Position numbers and translations under genes: made by a program. The notes below the pieces were generated by a model, which was not told where the DNA came from, searched no databases, and saw only the letters and a program-made list of their open reading frames with translations. Shown piece after piece: positions 1 through 12,999 of a stretch of 64,000 nt of DNA (the stretch's first letter is position 1; each line of letters opens with the position of its first letter). The stretch is from Pseudomonas sp. L5B5 (lineage in GTDB: Bacteria; Pseudomonadota; Gammaproteobacteria; Pseudomonadales; Pseudomonadaceae). The DNA lies in NCBI RefSeq assembly GCF_020520285.1, contig NZ_CP084742.1, positions 6,125,501-6,189,500 of the forward strand. Reading direction: 5' to 3'.

Positions 1-418
1 TGGCGATCTTGGGAAAGAAGTACATGTCGCTGAAGCAGGTGATGCCGCCCTTTATCTGCTCGGCGATGGCCAGGTCCGTGCCGTCGCGGACGAAGGCTTC
101 ATCGACCCACTTGGCTTCGGCGGGCCAGATGTGCTTTTCCAGCCAGGTCATCAGGGGCAGGTCGTCGGCCAGGCCGCGAAACAGCGTCATGGCCGCATGC
201 CCATGGGCGTTGATCAAGCCTGGGCTGAGCAGCATGCCGGGTAATTCGCGGACTTCGCTGGCCTGATGTTTCAGGGCCTCGTCCCTTGGGCCGATGAAGG
301 CGATTCGACCCTCGCGAATACCCAGGCCATGCTCCTTGAGGACGACGCTGGCTGGCTCTACAGGCACTAGCCAGGTCGGCAGCAGCAGGAGGTCGAGCGC
401 AGGTTCACGGTTCGGCAT
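1..418 (-). CDS. TRZ/ATZ-family amidohydrolase, partial (N-terminal 139 residues)
   Basis: N-terminal part of a metal-dependent hydrolase of the cytosine/adenosine deaminase superfamily; the gene runs off the left edge. The ATG is at 418 (CAT 416-418). The translation carries the family's first metal-binding signature, NAHGHAAM, followed by the [18 protein letters not shown] stretch typical of TRZ/ATZ hydrolases that act on 5'-methylthioadenosine or S-adenosylhomocysteine. It is divergent from mtnA, and this pairing is conserved in pseudomonads, which fits deamination of methylthioadenosine feeding the salvage pathway. The exact substrate cannot be read from this fragment because the catalytic C-terminal metal ligands lie outside the window. 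Confidence 0.85.
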   Translation of the reverse strand, partial: MPNREPALDLLLLPTWLVPVEPASVVLKEHGLGIREGRIAFIGPRDEALKHQASEVRELPGMLLSPGLINAHGHAAMTLFRGLADDLPLMTWLEKHIWPAEAKWVDEAFVRDGTDLAIAEQIKGGITCFSDMYFFPKIA

Positions 419-527
419 CGAGTATCGGTCCAGGGCTTAAGAGACAAAGGATGGCGAAGTATACCCGAGCGTCTTCGCCGGGGGATCGCTATAATCGGCG
501 GCTTTGTTCATGAGTGCGGGGTGAGGG

Positions 528-1604
528 ATGCGCGATCGTCTGTTGGCTGCGGAGAAGGTCAAGGCCATTGATTGGCGAGATGGCACTCTGTATCTGCTCG
601 ATCAGCGGGCCTTGCCATTCGAAGAGAGCTGGCTGGCCTGTAATAGTGCTGCGGCGGTGGCCGAGGCCATTCGCGTGATGGCGGTGCGTGGTGCGCCAGC
701 CATCGGCATCAGCGCCGCCTATGGCATCGTCCTGGCCGCTCGTGCGCGTTTCGCCGCGGGTGGCGACTGGGTGGCTGCGCTCAATGCCGACTTCGACCTG
801 CTGGAAGCCACGCGCCCAACGGCGGCCAACCTGTCCTGGGCCTTGAGCCACATGCGCGAGCGCCTGGAGCGAGTGAGGGAGCATGCCGATCCGGTGGCTG
901 CTCTGGAGGTCGAGGCCCTGGCAATCCATGAAAGCGACCGTGAGGCCAACCTGACCATGGCCCAGCTGGGTGTGGAGCTGATCCGCCGGCACCAGGGCAA
1001 TCCGCAGACGCTGCTGACCCACTGCAATACAGGGGCATTGGCCAGCGGCGGTTTCGGCACTGCCCTGGGGGTGATCCGCGGTGCCTGGCTGGAGGGTATG
1101 GTGGAGCGCGTCTATGTCGATGAAACCCGGCCCTGGTTGCAAGGTTCGCGACTGACCGCCTGGGAGCTTGCCAGCGAAGGCGTGCCCGTGACCTTGAATG
1201 CCGACTCCGCGGCGGCACACATCATGAAGACCAAGGGCTTGACCTGGGTGGTCGTCGGGGCCGACCGGATTGCCGCCAATGGTGATGTGGCGAACAAGAT
1301 CGGTACCTACCAGCTGGCAGTCAACGCCATGCACCATGGTGTGCGTTTCATGGTGGTGGCCTCCAGTTCGACCGTCGACATGAGCCTGGCCAGTGGTGAA
1401 GACATTCCCCTCGAGGAGCGTGATGCCCGGGAGTTGCTGGAGGTGGGTGGCAAGCCATTGGGCGCGGCGGTCGACGTCTTCAACCCGGTGTTCGATGTCA
1501 CGCCCGCCGACCTGATCGACGCCATCGTCACTGAAAAGGGCGTCGTCGAGCGGCCGGATGCCGCAAAACTGGCCCAGTTGCTGTGCCGCAAGCGCCTGCA
1601 CTGA
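528..1604 (+). CDS. mtnA: S-methyl-5-thioribose-1-phosphate isomerase
   Basis: 358-residue cytoplasmic enzyme of methionine salvage that isomerises 5-methylthioribose-1-phosphate to methylthioribulose-1-phosphate. It has the eIF2B-like fold with the MtnA signatures RGAPAIG (residues 54-60), CNTGALA with the catalytic Cys at 166, and [16 protein letters not shown] with the catalytic Asp at 246. Length matches the family. The ATG at 528 is preceded by GGGTGAGG. It is divergent from the amidohydrolase, which probably supplies upstream steps of the same pathway. Nothing is broken or unusual. The very long open frame on the opposite strand is only a codon-bias shadow. Confidence 0.97.
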   Translation: MRDRLLAAEKVKAIDWRDGTLYLLDQRALPFEESWLACNSAAAVAEAIRVMAVRGAPAIGISAAYGIVLAARARFAAGGDWVAALNADFDLLEATRPTAANLSWALSHMRERLERVREHADPVAALEVEALAIHESDREANLTMAQLGVELIRRHQGNPQTLLTHCNTGALASGGFGTALGVIRGAWLEGMVERVYVDETRPWLQGSRLTAWELASEGVPVTLNADSAAAHIMKTKGLTWVVVGADRIAANGDVANKIGTYQLAVNAMHHGVRFMVVASSSTVDMSLASGEDIPLEERDARELLEVGGKPLGAAVDVFNPVFDVTPADLIDAIVTEKGVVERPDAAKLAQLLCRKRLH

Positions 1605-1961
1605 CCTTGGGACGGTGTTCGCCCCGATGGAGTTGTGCCTACTGTCGCTGTCGGGCCGGTAAAAGCCGGGTTCGTTGGAGCGAATTCGCCCTCTGAGGCC
1701 CTGTCGTCCCCTTTCAGGCGGTCATCGGGCAACTGGCTATGCTCCCCCAGGCGCATCAGGGGGATAGGTGCGTGGCGGCGATTGTGATAACATCCGGCGG
1801 TTTCCAAGGTGGTCCGATGCGGCCACCTCTACTGCGCAAATCCATGTCATAACTTGTTGATTTGTCGTAAGTCGGTGCTGGCACTGGGCCTGCAGCGGCG
1901 AGCTTCGTTCGTCCCGTCTGGATGTGGCGAAGTTTCACCAGAAAAAGGAATCAGGCTTCTC
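1605..1961 (+). other. mtnA-gyrA intergenic region / gyrA leader
   Basis: 357 bases without a credible gene. A short hairpin is present at 1807-1828 (AGGTGGTC / GGCCACCT, 8 bp with one G-U pair, 6-base loop) and could sit in the gyrA 5' leader. A strong Shine-Dalgarno tract (AAAAAGGAA) lies about 12 bases before the gyrA ATG at 1962. I do not see an unambiguous sigma-70 promoter. The open frame of gyrA extends upstream to about 1809, but that extension lacks family similarity. Confidence 0.5.
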
Positions 1962-4706
<2,745 letters not shown>

Positions 4707-4725
4707 CGCAGCGCAATAACTCGGG

Positions 4726-4750
4726 CGGGGCGATCATTATGATCGCCCCG
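4726..4750 (+). terminator. Perfect inverted repeat after gyrA, probable terminator/attenuator
   Basis: Arms CGGGGCGATCAT (4726-4737) and ATGATCGCCCCG (4739-4750) are perfectly complementary around a single T. The hairpin sits 20 bases after the gyrA stop and 30 bases before serC. There is no U-tract, so termination may be partial and serC may be reached by read-through. Confidence 0.6.
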
Positions 4751-4780
4751 CTTCATGAATGAAGCAGAGCGAGAGTGGAT

Positions 4781-5866
4781 GTGAGCAAACGAGCCTATAA
4801 CTTCTGCGCAGGTCCCGCTGCGCTACCTGAAGCTGTCCTGTTGCGTGCCCAGGCCGAATTGCTGGATTGGCATGGCAAGGGCCTGTCGGTCATGGAAATG
4901 AGTCATCGCAGCGATGAGTTCGTCGCCATTGCCACCAAGGCCGAGCAGGACCTGCGTGACCTGCTGAATATCCCCTCGAACTATAAAGTCCTGTTCCTGC
5001 AAGGCGGCGCCAGCCAGCAGTTTGCCCAGATCCCTCTGAACCTGCTGCCCGAGGGTGGCAAGGCCGATTACGTGGATACCGGCATCTGGTCGCAGAAAGC
5101 CATTGAAGAAGCTTCCCGCTACGGGCAGGTGAACGTGGCGGCCAGTGCCAAGTCCTCCAACTATTTTGCGATTCCCGGTCAGGACGAGTGGCAGCTGTCG
5201 AAAGACGCCGCGTACGTGCACTACGCGCCAAACGAGACTATCGGTGGCCTGGAGTTCAACTGGATCCCGCAGACCGGTGACGTTCCGCTGGTGGCCGACA
5301 TGTCGTCCGACATTCTCTCGCGTCCGGTGGATGTCTCCCGCTTCGGGATGATCTATGCCGGTGCGCAGAAGAACATCGGTCCTAGTGGCATCCTGGTGAA
5401 CATCATTCGCGAAGACTTGCTGGGTCGTGCTCGCCCGCTGTGCCCGACCATGCTCGACTACAAGGTCGCGGCAGATAACGGTTCGATGTACAACACCCCG
5501 CCGACCCTGGCCTGGTACCTGTCCGGTCTGGTATTCGAATGGCTCAAGGAGCAGGGTGGGGTAGAAGCCATGGCCAGGCTCAACGATGCCAAGCAGCGCA
5601 CGCTGTACGGTTTCATCGATGCCAGTGGTCTGTATAGCAACCCCATCAACAAGGCCGACCGTTCGTGGATGAACGTGCCGTTCCGCCTGGCCGACGATCG
5701 TCTGGACAAGCCTTTCCTGGCAGGTGCCGATGCTCGTGGTCTGTTGAACCTCAAGGGTCACCGCTCGGTAGGTGGCATGCGAGCCTCCATCTACAACGCC
5801 GTGGACATCGATGCGGTCAACGCGCTGGTGGCTTACATGGCGGAGTTCGAGAAGGAACACGGCTGA
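4781..5866 (+). CDS. serC: Phosphoserine aminotransferase
   Basis: 361-residue PLP enzyme of fold type I that converts 3-phosphohydroxypyruvate and glutamate to phosphoserine; it also acts in pyridoxine synthesis. The N-terminus MSKRAYNFCAGPAALP is the family's, so I use the GTG at 4781 with GAGAG just upstream. A GTG two codons earlier (4775) is also possible. The Schiff-base lysine is Lys197 in YAGAQKNIGPSG, and the ISEM-like GKGLSVMEMSHRS phosphate-binding segment is intact. Its TGA overlaps the pheA ATG by one base, so the two are translationally coupled. First gene of a serine/aromatic amino acid operon. Confidence 0.97.
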   Translation: MSKRAYNFCAGPAALPEAVLLRAQAELLDWHGKGLSVMEMSHRSDEFVAIATKAEQDLRDLLNIPSNYKVLFLQGGASQQFAQIPLNLLPEGGKADYVDTGIWSQKAIEEASRYGQVNVAASAKSSNYFAIPGQDEWQLSKDAAYVHYAPNETIGGLEFNWIPQTGDVPLVADMSSDILSRPVDVSRFGMIYAGAQKNIGPSGILVNIIREDLLGRARPLCPTMLDYKVAADNGSMYNTPPTLAWYLSGLVFEWLKEQGGVEAMARLNDAKQRTLYGFIDASGLYSNPINKADRSWMNVPFRLADDRLDKPFLAGADARGLLNLKGHRSVGGMRASIYNAVDIDAVNALVAYMAEFEKEHG

Positions 5867-6960
5867 TGTCAGAGCAAGAACTCAAGGCCCTGCGCTTGCG
5901 CATCGATGCCTTGGACGAAAAGGTCCTGGAGCTGATCAGCGAGCGCGCGCGTTGCGCTCAAGAAGTCGCCCGGGTGAAGACGGCGTCCCTGCCCGAGGGC
6001 GAGGTGCCGGTGTTCTATCGTCCCGAGCGCGAGGCCCAGGTTCTCAAGCGGGTGATGGAGCGTAACCAGGGTCCGCTGGACAACGAGGAGATGGCGCGGC
6101 TGTTCCGCGAGATCATGTCTTCCTGCCTGGCGCTCGAGCAGCCGCTGAAGGTGGCCTACCTGGGTCCCGAGGGCACCTTCACTCAGGCTGCAGCCTTGAA
6201 GCACTTCGGCCATGCGGTGATCAGCAGGCCGATGGCTGCGATCGACGAGGTGTTTCGCGAAGTGGCCGCCGGTGCGGTGAACTTCGGTGTGGTGCCGGTG
6301 GAAAACTCCACCGAAGGTGCGGTCAACCACACCCTCGACAGCTTCCTCGAGCACGACATGGTGATCTGTGGAGAGGTGGAGTTGCGTATCCACCACCATC
6401 TGCTGGTGGGTGAAAACACCAAGACTGACAGCATCAGCCGTATCTATTCCCATGCCCAGTCACTGGCCCAGTGCCGCAAGTGGCTCGATGCTCACTACCC
6501 AAATGTCGAGCGGGTGGCTGTGTCGAGCAATGCCGAGGCGGCCAAGCGGGTCAAGGGTGAGTGGAACTCGGCAGCGATCGCCGGCGACATGGCGGCGAGT
6601 CTGTATGGCCTGACCCGTCTTGCAGACAAGATCGAGGACCGTCCGGACAACTCCACGCGCTTCCTGATGATCGGTAACCAGGAAGTGCCGCCGACCGGCG
6701 ACGACAAGACCTCGATCATCGTTTCCATGAGCAACAAGCCTGGTGCGCTGCACGAGCTGCTGGTGCCGTTTCATGACAACGGCATCGACCTGACGCGGAT
6801 CGAGACCCGGCCTTCGCGCAGTGGCAAATGGACCTATGTGTTCTTTATCGATTTCGTCGGCCATCACCGTGACCCCCTGGTCAAGGGTGTGCTGGAGAAA
6901 ATCAGTCAGGAAGCAGTAGCACTCAAGGTGCTGGGTTCCTACCCGAAAGCGGTTCTCTGA
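5866..6960 (+). CDS. pheA: Bifunctional chorismate mutase/prephenate dehydratase (P-protein)
   Basis: 364 residues. An AroQ-type chorismate mutase domain (about 1-90, starting ELKALRLRIDALDEKVLELI) is followed by prephenate dehydratase (about 95-270, VAYLGPEGTFTQAAA and PVENSTEGAV) and a C-terminal ACT domain (about 285-360, KPGALHELL and IETRPSR) that binds phenylalanine for feedback inhibition. Together they convert chorismate to phenylpyruvate. The ATG overlaps the serC stop (TGATG). Ten bases separate it from hisC, whose product can transaminate phenylpyruvate. Length is normal and all domains are intact. Confidence 0.97.
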   Translation: MSEQELKALRLRIDALDEKVLELISERARCAQEVARVKTASLPEGEVPVFYRPEREAQVLKRVMERNQGPLDNEEMARLFREIMSSCLALEQPLKVAYLGPEGTFTQAAALKHFGHAVISRPMAAIDEVFREVAAGAVNFGVVPVENSTEGAVNHTLDSFLEHDMVICGEVELRIHHHLLVGENTKTDSISRIYSHAQSLAQCRKWLDAHYPNVERVAVSSNAEAAKRVKGEWNSAAIAGDMAASLYGLTRLADKIEDRPDNSTRFLMIGNQEVPPTGDDKTSIIVSMSNKPGALHELLVPFHDNGIDLTRIETRPSRSGKWTYVFFIDFVGHHRDPLVKGVLEKISQEAVALKVLGSYPKAVL

Positions 6961-6970
6961 GGCTTTAACA

Positions 6971-8083
6971 ATGAGTGGCGACTTCCTCGCCCTGGCACAG
7001 CCAGGGGTGCAACAACTTTCGCCTTACGTTCCGGGCAAGCCCGTGGACGAGCTGGCCCGTGAGCTGGATATCGATCCGGCCACCATCGTCAAGCTGGCGA
7101 GCAATGAAAACCCGTTGGGTGCCAGCCCCAAGGCGCTGGCTGCGATCCGTGAAGAACTGGCCGAGCTGACCCGTTATCCGGATGGCAATGGTTTTGCCCT
7201 CAAGTCCCTGCTGGCCGAACGCTGTGGCGTCGAAATCCAGCAGGTGACCCTGGGCAATGGCTCCAACGACATCCTTGAGCTGGTCGCCCGTGCCTACCTT
7301 GCGCCGGGGCTGAACGCCGTGTTCAGCGAGCATGCCTTCGCTGTCTACCCGATCGTCACCCAGGCTGTCGGTGCACAGGCGCGGGTGGTGCCGGCCAAGG
7401 CGTGGGGGCATGATCTGCCAGCCATGCTCAAGGCGATCGACGCACAGACCCGAGTGCTATTCATTGCCAACCCGAACAACCCCACGGGGACCTGGTTCGA
7501 TGCCGAGGCGCTGGACGAGTTTCTCCAGGATGTGCCGGCTCATGTGCTGGTGGTGCTGGATGAGGCCTACATCGAGTATGCCGAAGGCAGCGATCTGCCC
7601 GATGGCCTGGACTTCCTGGCGGCCTATCCGAACCTGCTGGTGTCGCGGACGTTCTCCAAGGCTTATGGCCTGGCGGCCTTGCGGGTCGGTTACGGCCTTT
7701 CTACCCGTGTGGTAGCGGATGTCCTGAATCGGGTGCGTCAGCCTTTCAACGTCAATAGCCTGGCCCTGGCGGCAGCTTGTGCCGCGTTGCAGGACGACGA
7801 GTACCTGGCTGAAAGCCGTCGTTTGAACGAAGCCGGGATGCTGCAGCTGGAGGCGGGATTTCGCGAGCTGGGCCTCGGCTGGATTCCGTCCAGGGGCAAC
7901 TTCATCGCCGTGGATCTGGGGCGTGAGGCTGCGCCAGTATTTCAGGGGTTGCTGCGTGAAGGCGTTATTGTCCGTCCCGTGGCCAACTACGCAATGCCCA
8001 ATCACCTGCGCGTGACCATTGGTCTGCCTGGAGAAAACACCCGCTTGCTCGAGGCGCTGGCCAAGGTCATGGCTCGTGGTTGA
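6971..8083 (+). CDS. hisC: Histidinol-phosphate/aromatic aminotransferase (HisC2 type)
   Basis: 370-residue fold type I PLP aminotransferase. Visible signatures are ASNENPLGASP, NPNNPTGTW, LDEAYIEY and the PLP lysine at residue 230 in SRTFSKAYGLAALRVGY. Its position between pheA and tyrA-aroA argues for a main job in phenylalanine and tyrosine synthesis rather than histidine synthesis; this is the second HisC copy known from pseudomonads. Start ATG at 6971, ten bases after pheA. Substrate preference is inferred from context, not from sequence. Confidence 0.93.
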   Translation: MSGDFLALAQPGVQQLSPYVPGKPVDELARELDIDPATIVKLASNENPLGASPKALAAIREELAELTRYPDGNGFALKSLLAERCGVEIQQVTLGNGSNDILELVARAYLAPGLNAVFSEHAFAVYPIVTQAVGAQARVVPAKAWGHDLPAMLKAIDAQTRVLFIANPNNPTGTWFDAEALDEFLQDVPAHVLVVLDEAYIEYAEGSDLPDGLDFLAAYPNLLVSRTFSKAYGLAALRVGYGLSTRVVADVLNRVRQPFNVNSLALAAACAALQDDEYLAESRRLNEAGMLQLEAGFRELGLGWIPSRGNFIAVDLGREAAPVFQGLLREGVIVRPVANYAMPNHLRVTIGLPGENTRLLEALAKVMARG

Positions 8084-8111
8084 TGTCATTCCGGTGCAAT
8101 CTGCTGTGCCT

Positions 8112-10319
8112 ATGATCGGTCGCCTGGTGGTGATCGGCCTGGGATTGATAGGTGGTTCCTTTGCCAAGGGGCTGCGTGAAAGTGGTCTCTGCCAAGAAGT
8201 CGTCGGTGTCGATCTGGATCCGCAGTCCCGCCAGCTGGCGGTTGAGCTGGGAGTGGTGGACCGTTGTGAGGAAGACCTGGTCGTGGCTTGCCAGGGGGCT
8301 GATGTAATCCAGTTGGCCGTGCCGATCCTGGCCATGGAGAAACTGTTGGCCAAGCTGGCAGGCATGGATCTGGGGCAGGCGGTGCTGACCGATGTCGGCA
8401 GTGCCAAGGGTAATGTGGTGCGGGCGGCCACCGAGGTTTTTGGCGGCATGCCGGCGCGCTTCGTTCCAGGGCATCCGATTGCCGGCTCAGAGCAAAGTGG
8501 TGTCGAGGCTTCCAACGCCCAGCTGTTTCGTCGTCACAAGGTGATCCTGACGCCGTTGGCAGAGACTGACAAAGGGGCGCTGGCGCTGGTCGACACGTTG
8601 TGGCGGGAGTTGGGGGCAGATGTCGAACATATGCAGGTCCAGCGTCATGACGAAGTTCTGGCGGCCACCAGTCACCTGCCGCATCTGCTGGCATTCGGCC
8701 TGGTCGATTCGCTAGCCAAGCGCAGTGAAAATCTTGACATCTTCCGTTACGCTGCCGGCGGATTTCGCGATTTCACAAGAATCGCTGGCAGTGATCCGGT
8801 CATGTGGCATGACATCTTCCTCGCCAATCGCGAAGCGGTGCTGCGCACACTTGATACATTTCGCAATGACCTCGACGCCTTGCGCGACGCGGTCGATTCG
8901 GGGGACGGGCATCAGTTGTTGGGCGTATTCACTCGCGCCCGGGTGGCCCGCGAGCATTTTGGTAAAATCCTGGCCCGCCGGGCCTATGTGGACGCTATGA
9001 ACTCCAACGATATGATTTTCCTGGCAAGTCCTGGTGGCCGCCTGAACGGGCGGATTCGTGTACCAGGTGACAAATCGATTTCCCATCGCTCGATCATGCT
9101 CGGCTCCCTGGCCGAGGGCACCACTGAAGTCGAGGGTTTCCTCGAGGGCGAAGATGCACTGGCGACGTTGCAGGCCTTCCGCGACATGGGGGTGGTCATC
9201 GAGGGCCCGCATCATGGTCGCGTGACCATTCACGGCGTTGGCCTGCATGGCTTGAAGCCAGCGCCGGGGCCGATCTACCTGGGCAACTCCGGGACCTCCA
9301 TGCGCCTGCTTTCCGGTTTGCTGGCGGCACAGGATTTCGACAGCACCCTGACGGGTGATCCTTCGTTGTCCAAGCGCCCGATGAATCGCGTGGCCAACCC
9401 GCTGCGGGAAATGGGGGCAGTGATCGAGACAGCGGCCGAAGGTCGCCCTCCGATGGTGATCCGTGGTGGTCAGAAGCTCAAGGGGTTGACCTACCGCCTT
9501 CCGATGGCCAGTGCTCAAGTGAAGTCCTGCCTGCTGTTGGCCGGCTTGTATGCCGAAGGCAAGACCACAGTGACCGAGCCGGCTCCGACTCGCGATCATA
9601 CCGAGCGCATGCTGCGCGGTTTCGGTTATTCGGTGGATGTCGAAGGCGCGACTGCGTCGGTGGCGCCGGGCGGCAAGCTCAAGGCCACTCATATAGAGGT
9701 TCCTGCTGATATTTCCTCCGCCGCTTTTTTCCTGGTGGCTGCTTCGATCGCCGAGGGCTCCGAGTTGGTGCTGGAGCATGTGGGGATCAATCCGACCCGT
9801 ACCGGAGTGATCGATATTCTGCGCCTGATGGGGGCCGACATCCGCTTGGAAAACCTGCGGGAAGTTGGCGGTGAACCGGTTGCCGATCTGCATGTGCGTG
9901 CCGCCAAGCTCAAGGGCATCGAGATTCCCGAAGAGCTGGTGCCGCTGGCGATCGATGAGTTCCCGGTACTGTTCGTCGCGGCGGCCTGTGCCGAGGGTCG
10001 TACGGTGCTGCGTGGCGCAGAAGAGTTGCGGGTCAAGGAGTCCGATCGTATCCAGGTAATGGCCGACGGCCTGATCACCTTGGGCGTCAAGTGTGAGCCA
10101 ACTCCGGACGGTATCATCATCGAGGGTGGCCAGATGGGTGGTGGTGAAGTCCATGGTCATGGGGATCACCGGATCGCCATGGCTTTCAGTGTGGCCTCGT
10201 TGCGTGCCAATGCGCCGATTCGCATCCATGATTGCGCCAACGTCGCCACCTCGTTCCCGAATTTTCTAGCGCTGTGTGCCCAAGTCGGTATTCGTGTTGC
10301 TCAAGAGGCTCACTCGTGA
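8112..10319 (+). CDS. aroA: Fused prephenate dehydrogenase / EPSP synthase (TyrA-AroA)
   Basis: 735-residue bifunctional protein. Residues 1 to about 295 are a TyrA-type (cyclohexadienyl) dehydrogenase with the NAD motif [13 protein letters not shown] and the conserved [11 protein letters not shown]. From about 296 a complete 3-phosphoshikimate 1-carboxyvinyltransferase follows ([48 protein letters not shown]). It therefore performs prephenate oxidation and the sixth shikimate step in one chain. The fusion is established in pseudomonads. I chose ATG 8112, since [11 protein letters not shown] begins the Rossmann fold; the ribosome binding site there is weak, and the frame stays open upstream into hisC (for example GTG 8076). 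The stop overlaps cmk by one base. Confidence 0.95.
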   Translation: MIGRLVVIGLGLIGGSFAKGLRESGLCQEVVGVDLDPQSRQLAVELGVVDRCEEDLVVACQGADVIQLAVPILAMEKLLAKLAGMDLGQAVLTDVGSAKGNVVRAATEVFGGMPARFVPGHPIAGSEQSGVEASNAQLFRRHKVILTPLAETDKGALALVDTLWRELGADVEHMQVQRHDEVLAATSHLPHLLAFGLVDSLAKRSENLDIFRYAAGGFRDFTRIAGSDPVMWHDIFLANREAVLRTLDTFRNDLDALRDAVDSGDGHQLLGVFTRARVAREHFGKILARRAYVDAMNSNDMIFLASPGGRLNGRIRVPGDKSISHRSIMLGSLAEGTTEVEGFLEGEDALATLQAFRDMGVVIEGPHHGRVTIHGVGLHGLKPAPGPIYLGNSGTSMRLLSGLLAAQDFDSTLTGDPSLSKRPMNRVANPLREMGAVIETAAEGRPPMVIRGGQKLKGLTYRLPMASAQVKSCLLLAGLYAEGKTTVTEPAPTRDHTERMLRGFGYSVDVEGATASVAPGGKLKATHIEVPADISSAAFFLVAASIAEGSELVLEHVGINPTRTGVIDILRLMGADIRLENLREVGGEPVADLHVRAAKLKGIEIPEELVPLAIDEFPVLFVAAACAEGRTVLRGAEELRVKESDRIQVMADGLITLGVKCEPTPDGIIIEGGQMGGGEVHGHGDHRIAMAFSVASLRANAPIRIHDCANVATSFPNFLALCAQVGIRVAQEAHS

Positions 10320-11005
10320 TGAGCAAGGCACCTGTAATCACCATCGATGGTCCGAGCGGTTCGGGCAAGGGCACCATCGCTGGCAAGCTGGCCGAGCATC
10401 TGGGCTGGTGTCTGCTTGATTCTGGAGCCTTGTACCGGTTGCTGGCTTTCGCCGCTCGCAATCATGGGGTCGACCTCACCAACGAGGAGTCGTTGAAATT
10501 GCTGGCGGCTCATCTGGATGTACAGTTTCTGGGGGCCACCGAAAGCCATCCGCAGCGGATCGTCCTCGAAGGCGACGATGTGACTGACGACCTGCGCAAC
10601 GAGCAGGTGGGGGCCTGGGCCTCCCAGGTTGCCGCCTTGCCGGCGGTACGGGACGCCTTGTTACAACGTCAGCGAGCCTTCCGCGAGTTACCAGGTTTGG
10701 TTGCCGATGGTCGTGACATGGGGACGGTAGTGTTTCCTGATGCACCATTGAAGATCTTTTTGACCGCCAGTGCCGAGGAGCGTGCTCGTCGCCGTTACTT
10801 GCAGTTGAAGGGAAAGATCGATGGTGTTAGTCTGTCGAGTCTGCTAGATGAGATCCGTGCGCGCGATGAGCGCGATACCCAGCGAGCGGTGGCCCCGCTC
10901 AAGCCGGCGGCTGACGCCATACAGCTGGATTCCACGGAGTTGTCCATTGATCAGGTGTTGCAACGCATCTTGAGTGAGATCGCCCTTCGCGATATCGCCG
11001 GGTGA
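10319..11005 (+). CDS. cmk: (d)CMP kinase
   Basis: 228-residue nucleoside monophosphate kinase that phosphorylates CMP and dCMP with ATP. The P-loop is at residues 11-18 (GPSGSGKG), and the [22 protein letters not shown] substrate-binding stretch and the arginine-rich lid ([12 protein letters not shown]) are intact. ATG 10319 overlaps the tyrA-aroA stop by one base (TGATG), and the start [11 protein letters not shown] matches orthologs. The cmk-rpsA order is the usual gammaproteobacterial one, but here an intrinsic terminator separates them. Confidence 0.97.
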   Translation: MSKAPVITIDGPSGSGKGTIAGKLAEHLGWCLLDSGALYRLLAFAARNHGVDLTNEESLKLLAAHLDVQFLGATESHPQRIVLEGDDVTDDLRNEQVGAWASQVAALPAVRDALLQRQRAFRELPGLVADGRDMGTVVFPDAPLKIFLTASAEERARRRYLQLKGKIDGVSLSSLLDEIRARDERDTQRAVAPLKPAADAIQLDSTELSIDQVLQRILSEIALRDIAG

Positions 11006-11007
11006 AC

Positions 11008-11053
11008 AAGAACGATTGCAGGGGACCAGTCATAGTCCTGCGATCGTTCTTTT
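11008..11053 (+). terminator. Rho-independent terminator after cmk
   Basis: Arms AAGAACGATTGCAGG (11008-11022) and CCTGCGATCGTTCTT (11037-11051) form 15 pairs with one G-U, a 14-base loop and a short U-run (11050-11053). It starts three bases after the cmk stop and separates the aromatic operon from rpsA. Confidence 0.8.
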
Positions 11054-11126
11054 ATATGAACGTAACCCACGTCGTCTGGGATGTGGCAGATGGGCGGATT
11101 CTTCGCCCTTATCAACAGGAATTAAA
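11054..11126 (+). promoter_or_regulatory. rpsA: rpsA 5' leader with short hairpins
   Basis: Leader between the cmk terminator and the rpsA start. It contains a possible CCCAC/GTGG pairing and a GGGCG/CGCCC hairpin just before the weak AACAGGAATTAAAATG start region. In E. coli the rpsA leader folds into hairpins that mediate autogenous repression by free S1; a similar role here is inference. No clear promoter hexamers were identified. Confidence 0.4.
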
Positions 11127-12821
11127 ATGAGCGAAAGCTTTGCGGAACTCTTTGAAGAAAGCCTAAAAACCCTGAACCTTCAGGCAGGCTCCATCATCAC
11201 CGGTGTTATCGTCGACATCGACTACCAAGCGCGTTGGGTAACCGTTCACGCTGGTCTGAAGTCTGAAGCGCTGATCCCGCTTGAGCAGTTCTACAACGAT
11301 GCTGGCGAACTGTCCATCAATGTTGGTGATGAAGTTCACGTTGCTCTGGATTCGGTTGAAGACGGCTTTGGTGAAACCAAGCTCTCCCGTGAAAAAGCCA
11401 AGCGCGCTGAATGCTGGATCGTTCTGGAAGCAGCCTTCGCAGCCGAAGAAGTGGTCAAGGGCGTTATCAACGGTAAGGTTAAAGGCGGCTTCACTGTCGA
11501 CGTTAACGGCATCCGTGCGTTCCTGCCAGGTTCTCTGGTTGACGTCCGTCCAGTGCGCGACACCACGCATCTGGAAGGCAAAGAGCTCGAGTTTAAAGTC
11601 ATTAAGCTCGACCAGAAGCGCAACAACGTTGTCGTTTCCCGTCGTAGCGTCCTCGAAGCCGAGAACTCCGCTGAGCGTGAAGCTCTGCTGGAATCCCTGC
11701 AGGAAGGTCAGCAAGTCAAAGGTATCGTCAAGAACCTCACCGATTACGGCGCATTTGTCGATCTGGGTGGCGTCGATGGCTTGCTGCACATCACCGACAT
11801 GGCCTGGAAGCGCATCAAGCATCCTTCCGAAATCGTCAACGTTGGCGACGAGATCGATGTCAAGGTTCTGAAGTACGATCGCGAGCGCAATCGTGTTTCC
11901 CTGGGCCTGAAGCAGCTGGGCGAAGATCCATGGGTCGCTATCAAGGCTCGTTACCCAGAAAGCACCCGCGTTACCGCTCGTGTAACCAACCTGACCGACT
12001 ACGGCTGCTTCGCTGAGCTGGAAGAAGGCGTTGAAGGTCTGGTGCACGTTTCGGAAATGGACTGGACCAACAAGAACATCCACCCTTCGAAAGTCGTACA
12101 AGTCGGCGACGAAGTGGAAGTTATGGTTCTGGACATCGACGAAGAGCGTCGTCGTATCTCCCTCGGCATCAAGCAGTGCAAGTCCAACCCATGGGAAGAC
12201 TTCTCTGGCCAGTTCAACAAGGGCGATAAAATCTCCGGCACCATCAAGTCGATCACCGATTTCGGTATCTTCATTGGTCTGGACGGCGGCATCGACGGTC
12301 TGGTTCACCTGTCCGACATCTCCTGGAACGAAGTGGGCGAAGAAGCCGTACGCCGCTTCAAGAAGGGCGACGAGCTGGACACCGTTATCCTGTCTGTTGA
12401 CCCAGAGCGCGAGCGTATCTCCCTGGGTATCAAGCAACTGGAAAGCGACCCGTTCTCCGAGTACGTACAAGAGAACGACAAAGGCGCAATCGTTAAGGGT
12501 GTTGTAAAAGAAGTTGACGCCAAAGGCGCCATCATCACCCTGGCCAACGATATCGAAGCTACTCTGAAAGCCTCCGAAATCAGCCGTGACCGCATCGAAG
12601 ACGCGCGTAACGTTCTGAAAGAAGGCGAAGAAGTTGAAGCCAAGATCATCAGTGTTGACCGTAAGAGCCGTGTAATCCAGCTCTCGATCAAGTCGAAAGA
12701 CGTTGAAGACGAGAAAGAAGCTATCCAGAGCCTGCGCGACAAGCCAGCGACTTCGGATATTGCTGCTGGTCCTACCACTCTGGGCGACCTGCTGCGTGCA
12801 CAGATGGAAAAGCAGAACTAA
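11127..12821 (+). CDS. rpsA: 30S ribosomal protein S1
   Basis: 564-residue RNA-binding ribosomal protein made of six S1 (OB-fold) repeats, roughly at 21-87, 105-171, 192-260, 277-347, 364-434 and 451-520. It helps load mRNAs with weak Shine-Dalgarno sequences onto the 30S subunit. Repeats 3-6 carry the typical [18 protein letters not shown] pattern, while the first two are diverged ribosome-binding repeats. ATG 11127 ([14 protein letters not shown]) matches the family; the longer open frame upstream is inside the leader. Codon usage is visibly that of a highly expressed gene. A strong terminator follows. Confidence 0.98.
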   Translation: MSESFAELFEESLKTLNLQAGSIITGVIVDIDYQARWVTVHAGLKSEALIPLEQFYNDAGELSINVGDEVHVALDSVEDGFGETKLSREKAKRAECWIVLEAAFAAEEVVKGVINGKVKGGFTVDVNGIRAFLPGSLVDVRPVRDTTHLEGKELEFKVIKLDQKRNNVVVSRRSVLEAENSAEREALLESLQEGQQVKGIVKNLTDYGAFVDLGGVDGLLHITDMAWKRIKHPSEIVNVGDEIDVKVLKYDRERNRVSLGLKQLGEDPWVAIKARYPESTRVTARVTNLTDYGCFAELEEGVEGLVHVSEMDWTNKNIHPSKVVQVGDEVEVMVLDIDEERRRISLGIKQCKSNPWEDFSGQFNKGDKISGTIKSITDFGIFIGLDGGIDGLVHLSDISWNEVGEEAVRRFKKGDELDTVILSVDPERERISLGIKQLESDPFSEYVQENDKGAIVKGVVKEVDAKGAIITLANDIEATLKASEISRDRIEDARNVLKEGEEVEAKIISVDRKSRVIQLSIKSKDVEDEKEAIQSLRDKPATSDIAAGPTTLGDLLRAQMEKQN

Positions 12822-12836
12822 GTTCTGTTTCACCAT

Positions 12837-12865
12837 AAAAAGGGCGACTTCGGTCGCCCTTTTTT
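12837..12865 (+). terminator. Rho-independent terminator after rpsA
   Basis: AAAAAGGGCGAC (12837-12848), TTCG tetraloop, GTCGCCCTTTTTT. This is a textbook hairpin with a U-tract, 15 bases after the rpsA stop. Confidence 0.95.
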
Positions 12866-12999
12866 GTGTCTGAAAATCATGTCAAAACCAGTATAGGAAA
12901 CCAAAGGGTGTAATGAGCTGTCTTCTCATGAGACATCTATTAAATGGCTGTTCTGCAGGCATGATGTTTGACATGGCAGATGTGGTCGTAGGGAGGAAA

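Noticed and set aside
1879..1894. Sigma-54-like sequence TGGCACTGGGCCTGCA upstream of gyrA (GG-N10-GC spacing)
   Set aside because: A single partial match in a GC-rich genome, with no enhancer-binding site visible and no reason for sigma-54 control of gyrA; most likely chance.
11163..12836. 557-codon open frame antisense to rpsA
   Set aside because: Exact shadow of rpsA in the complementary frame; low-complexity composition and no family motif.
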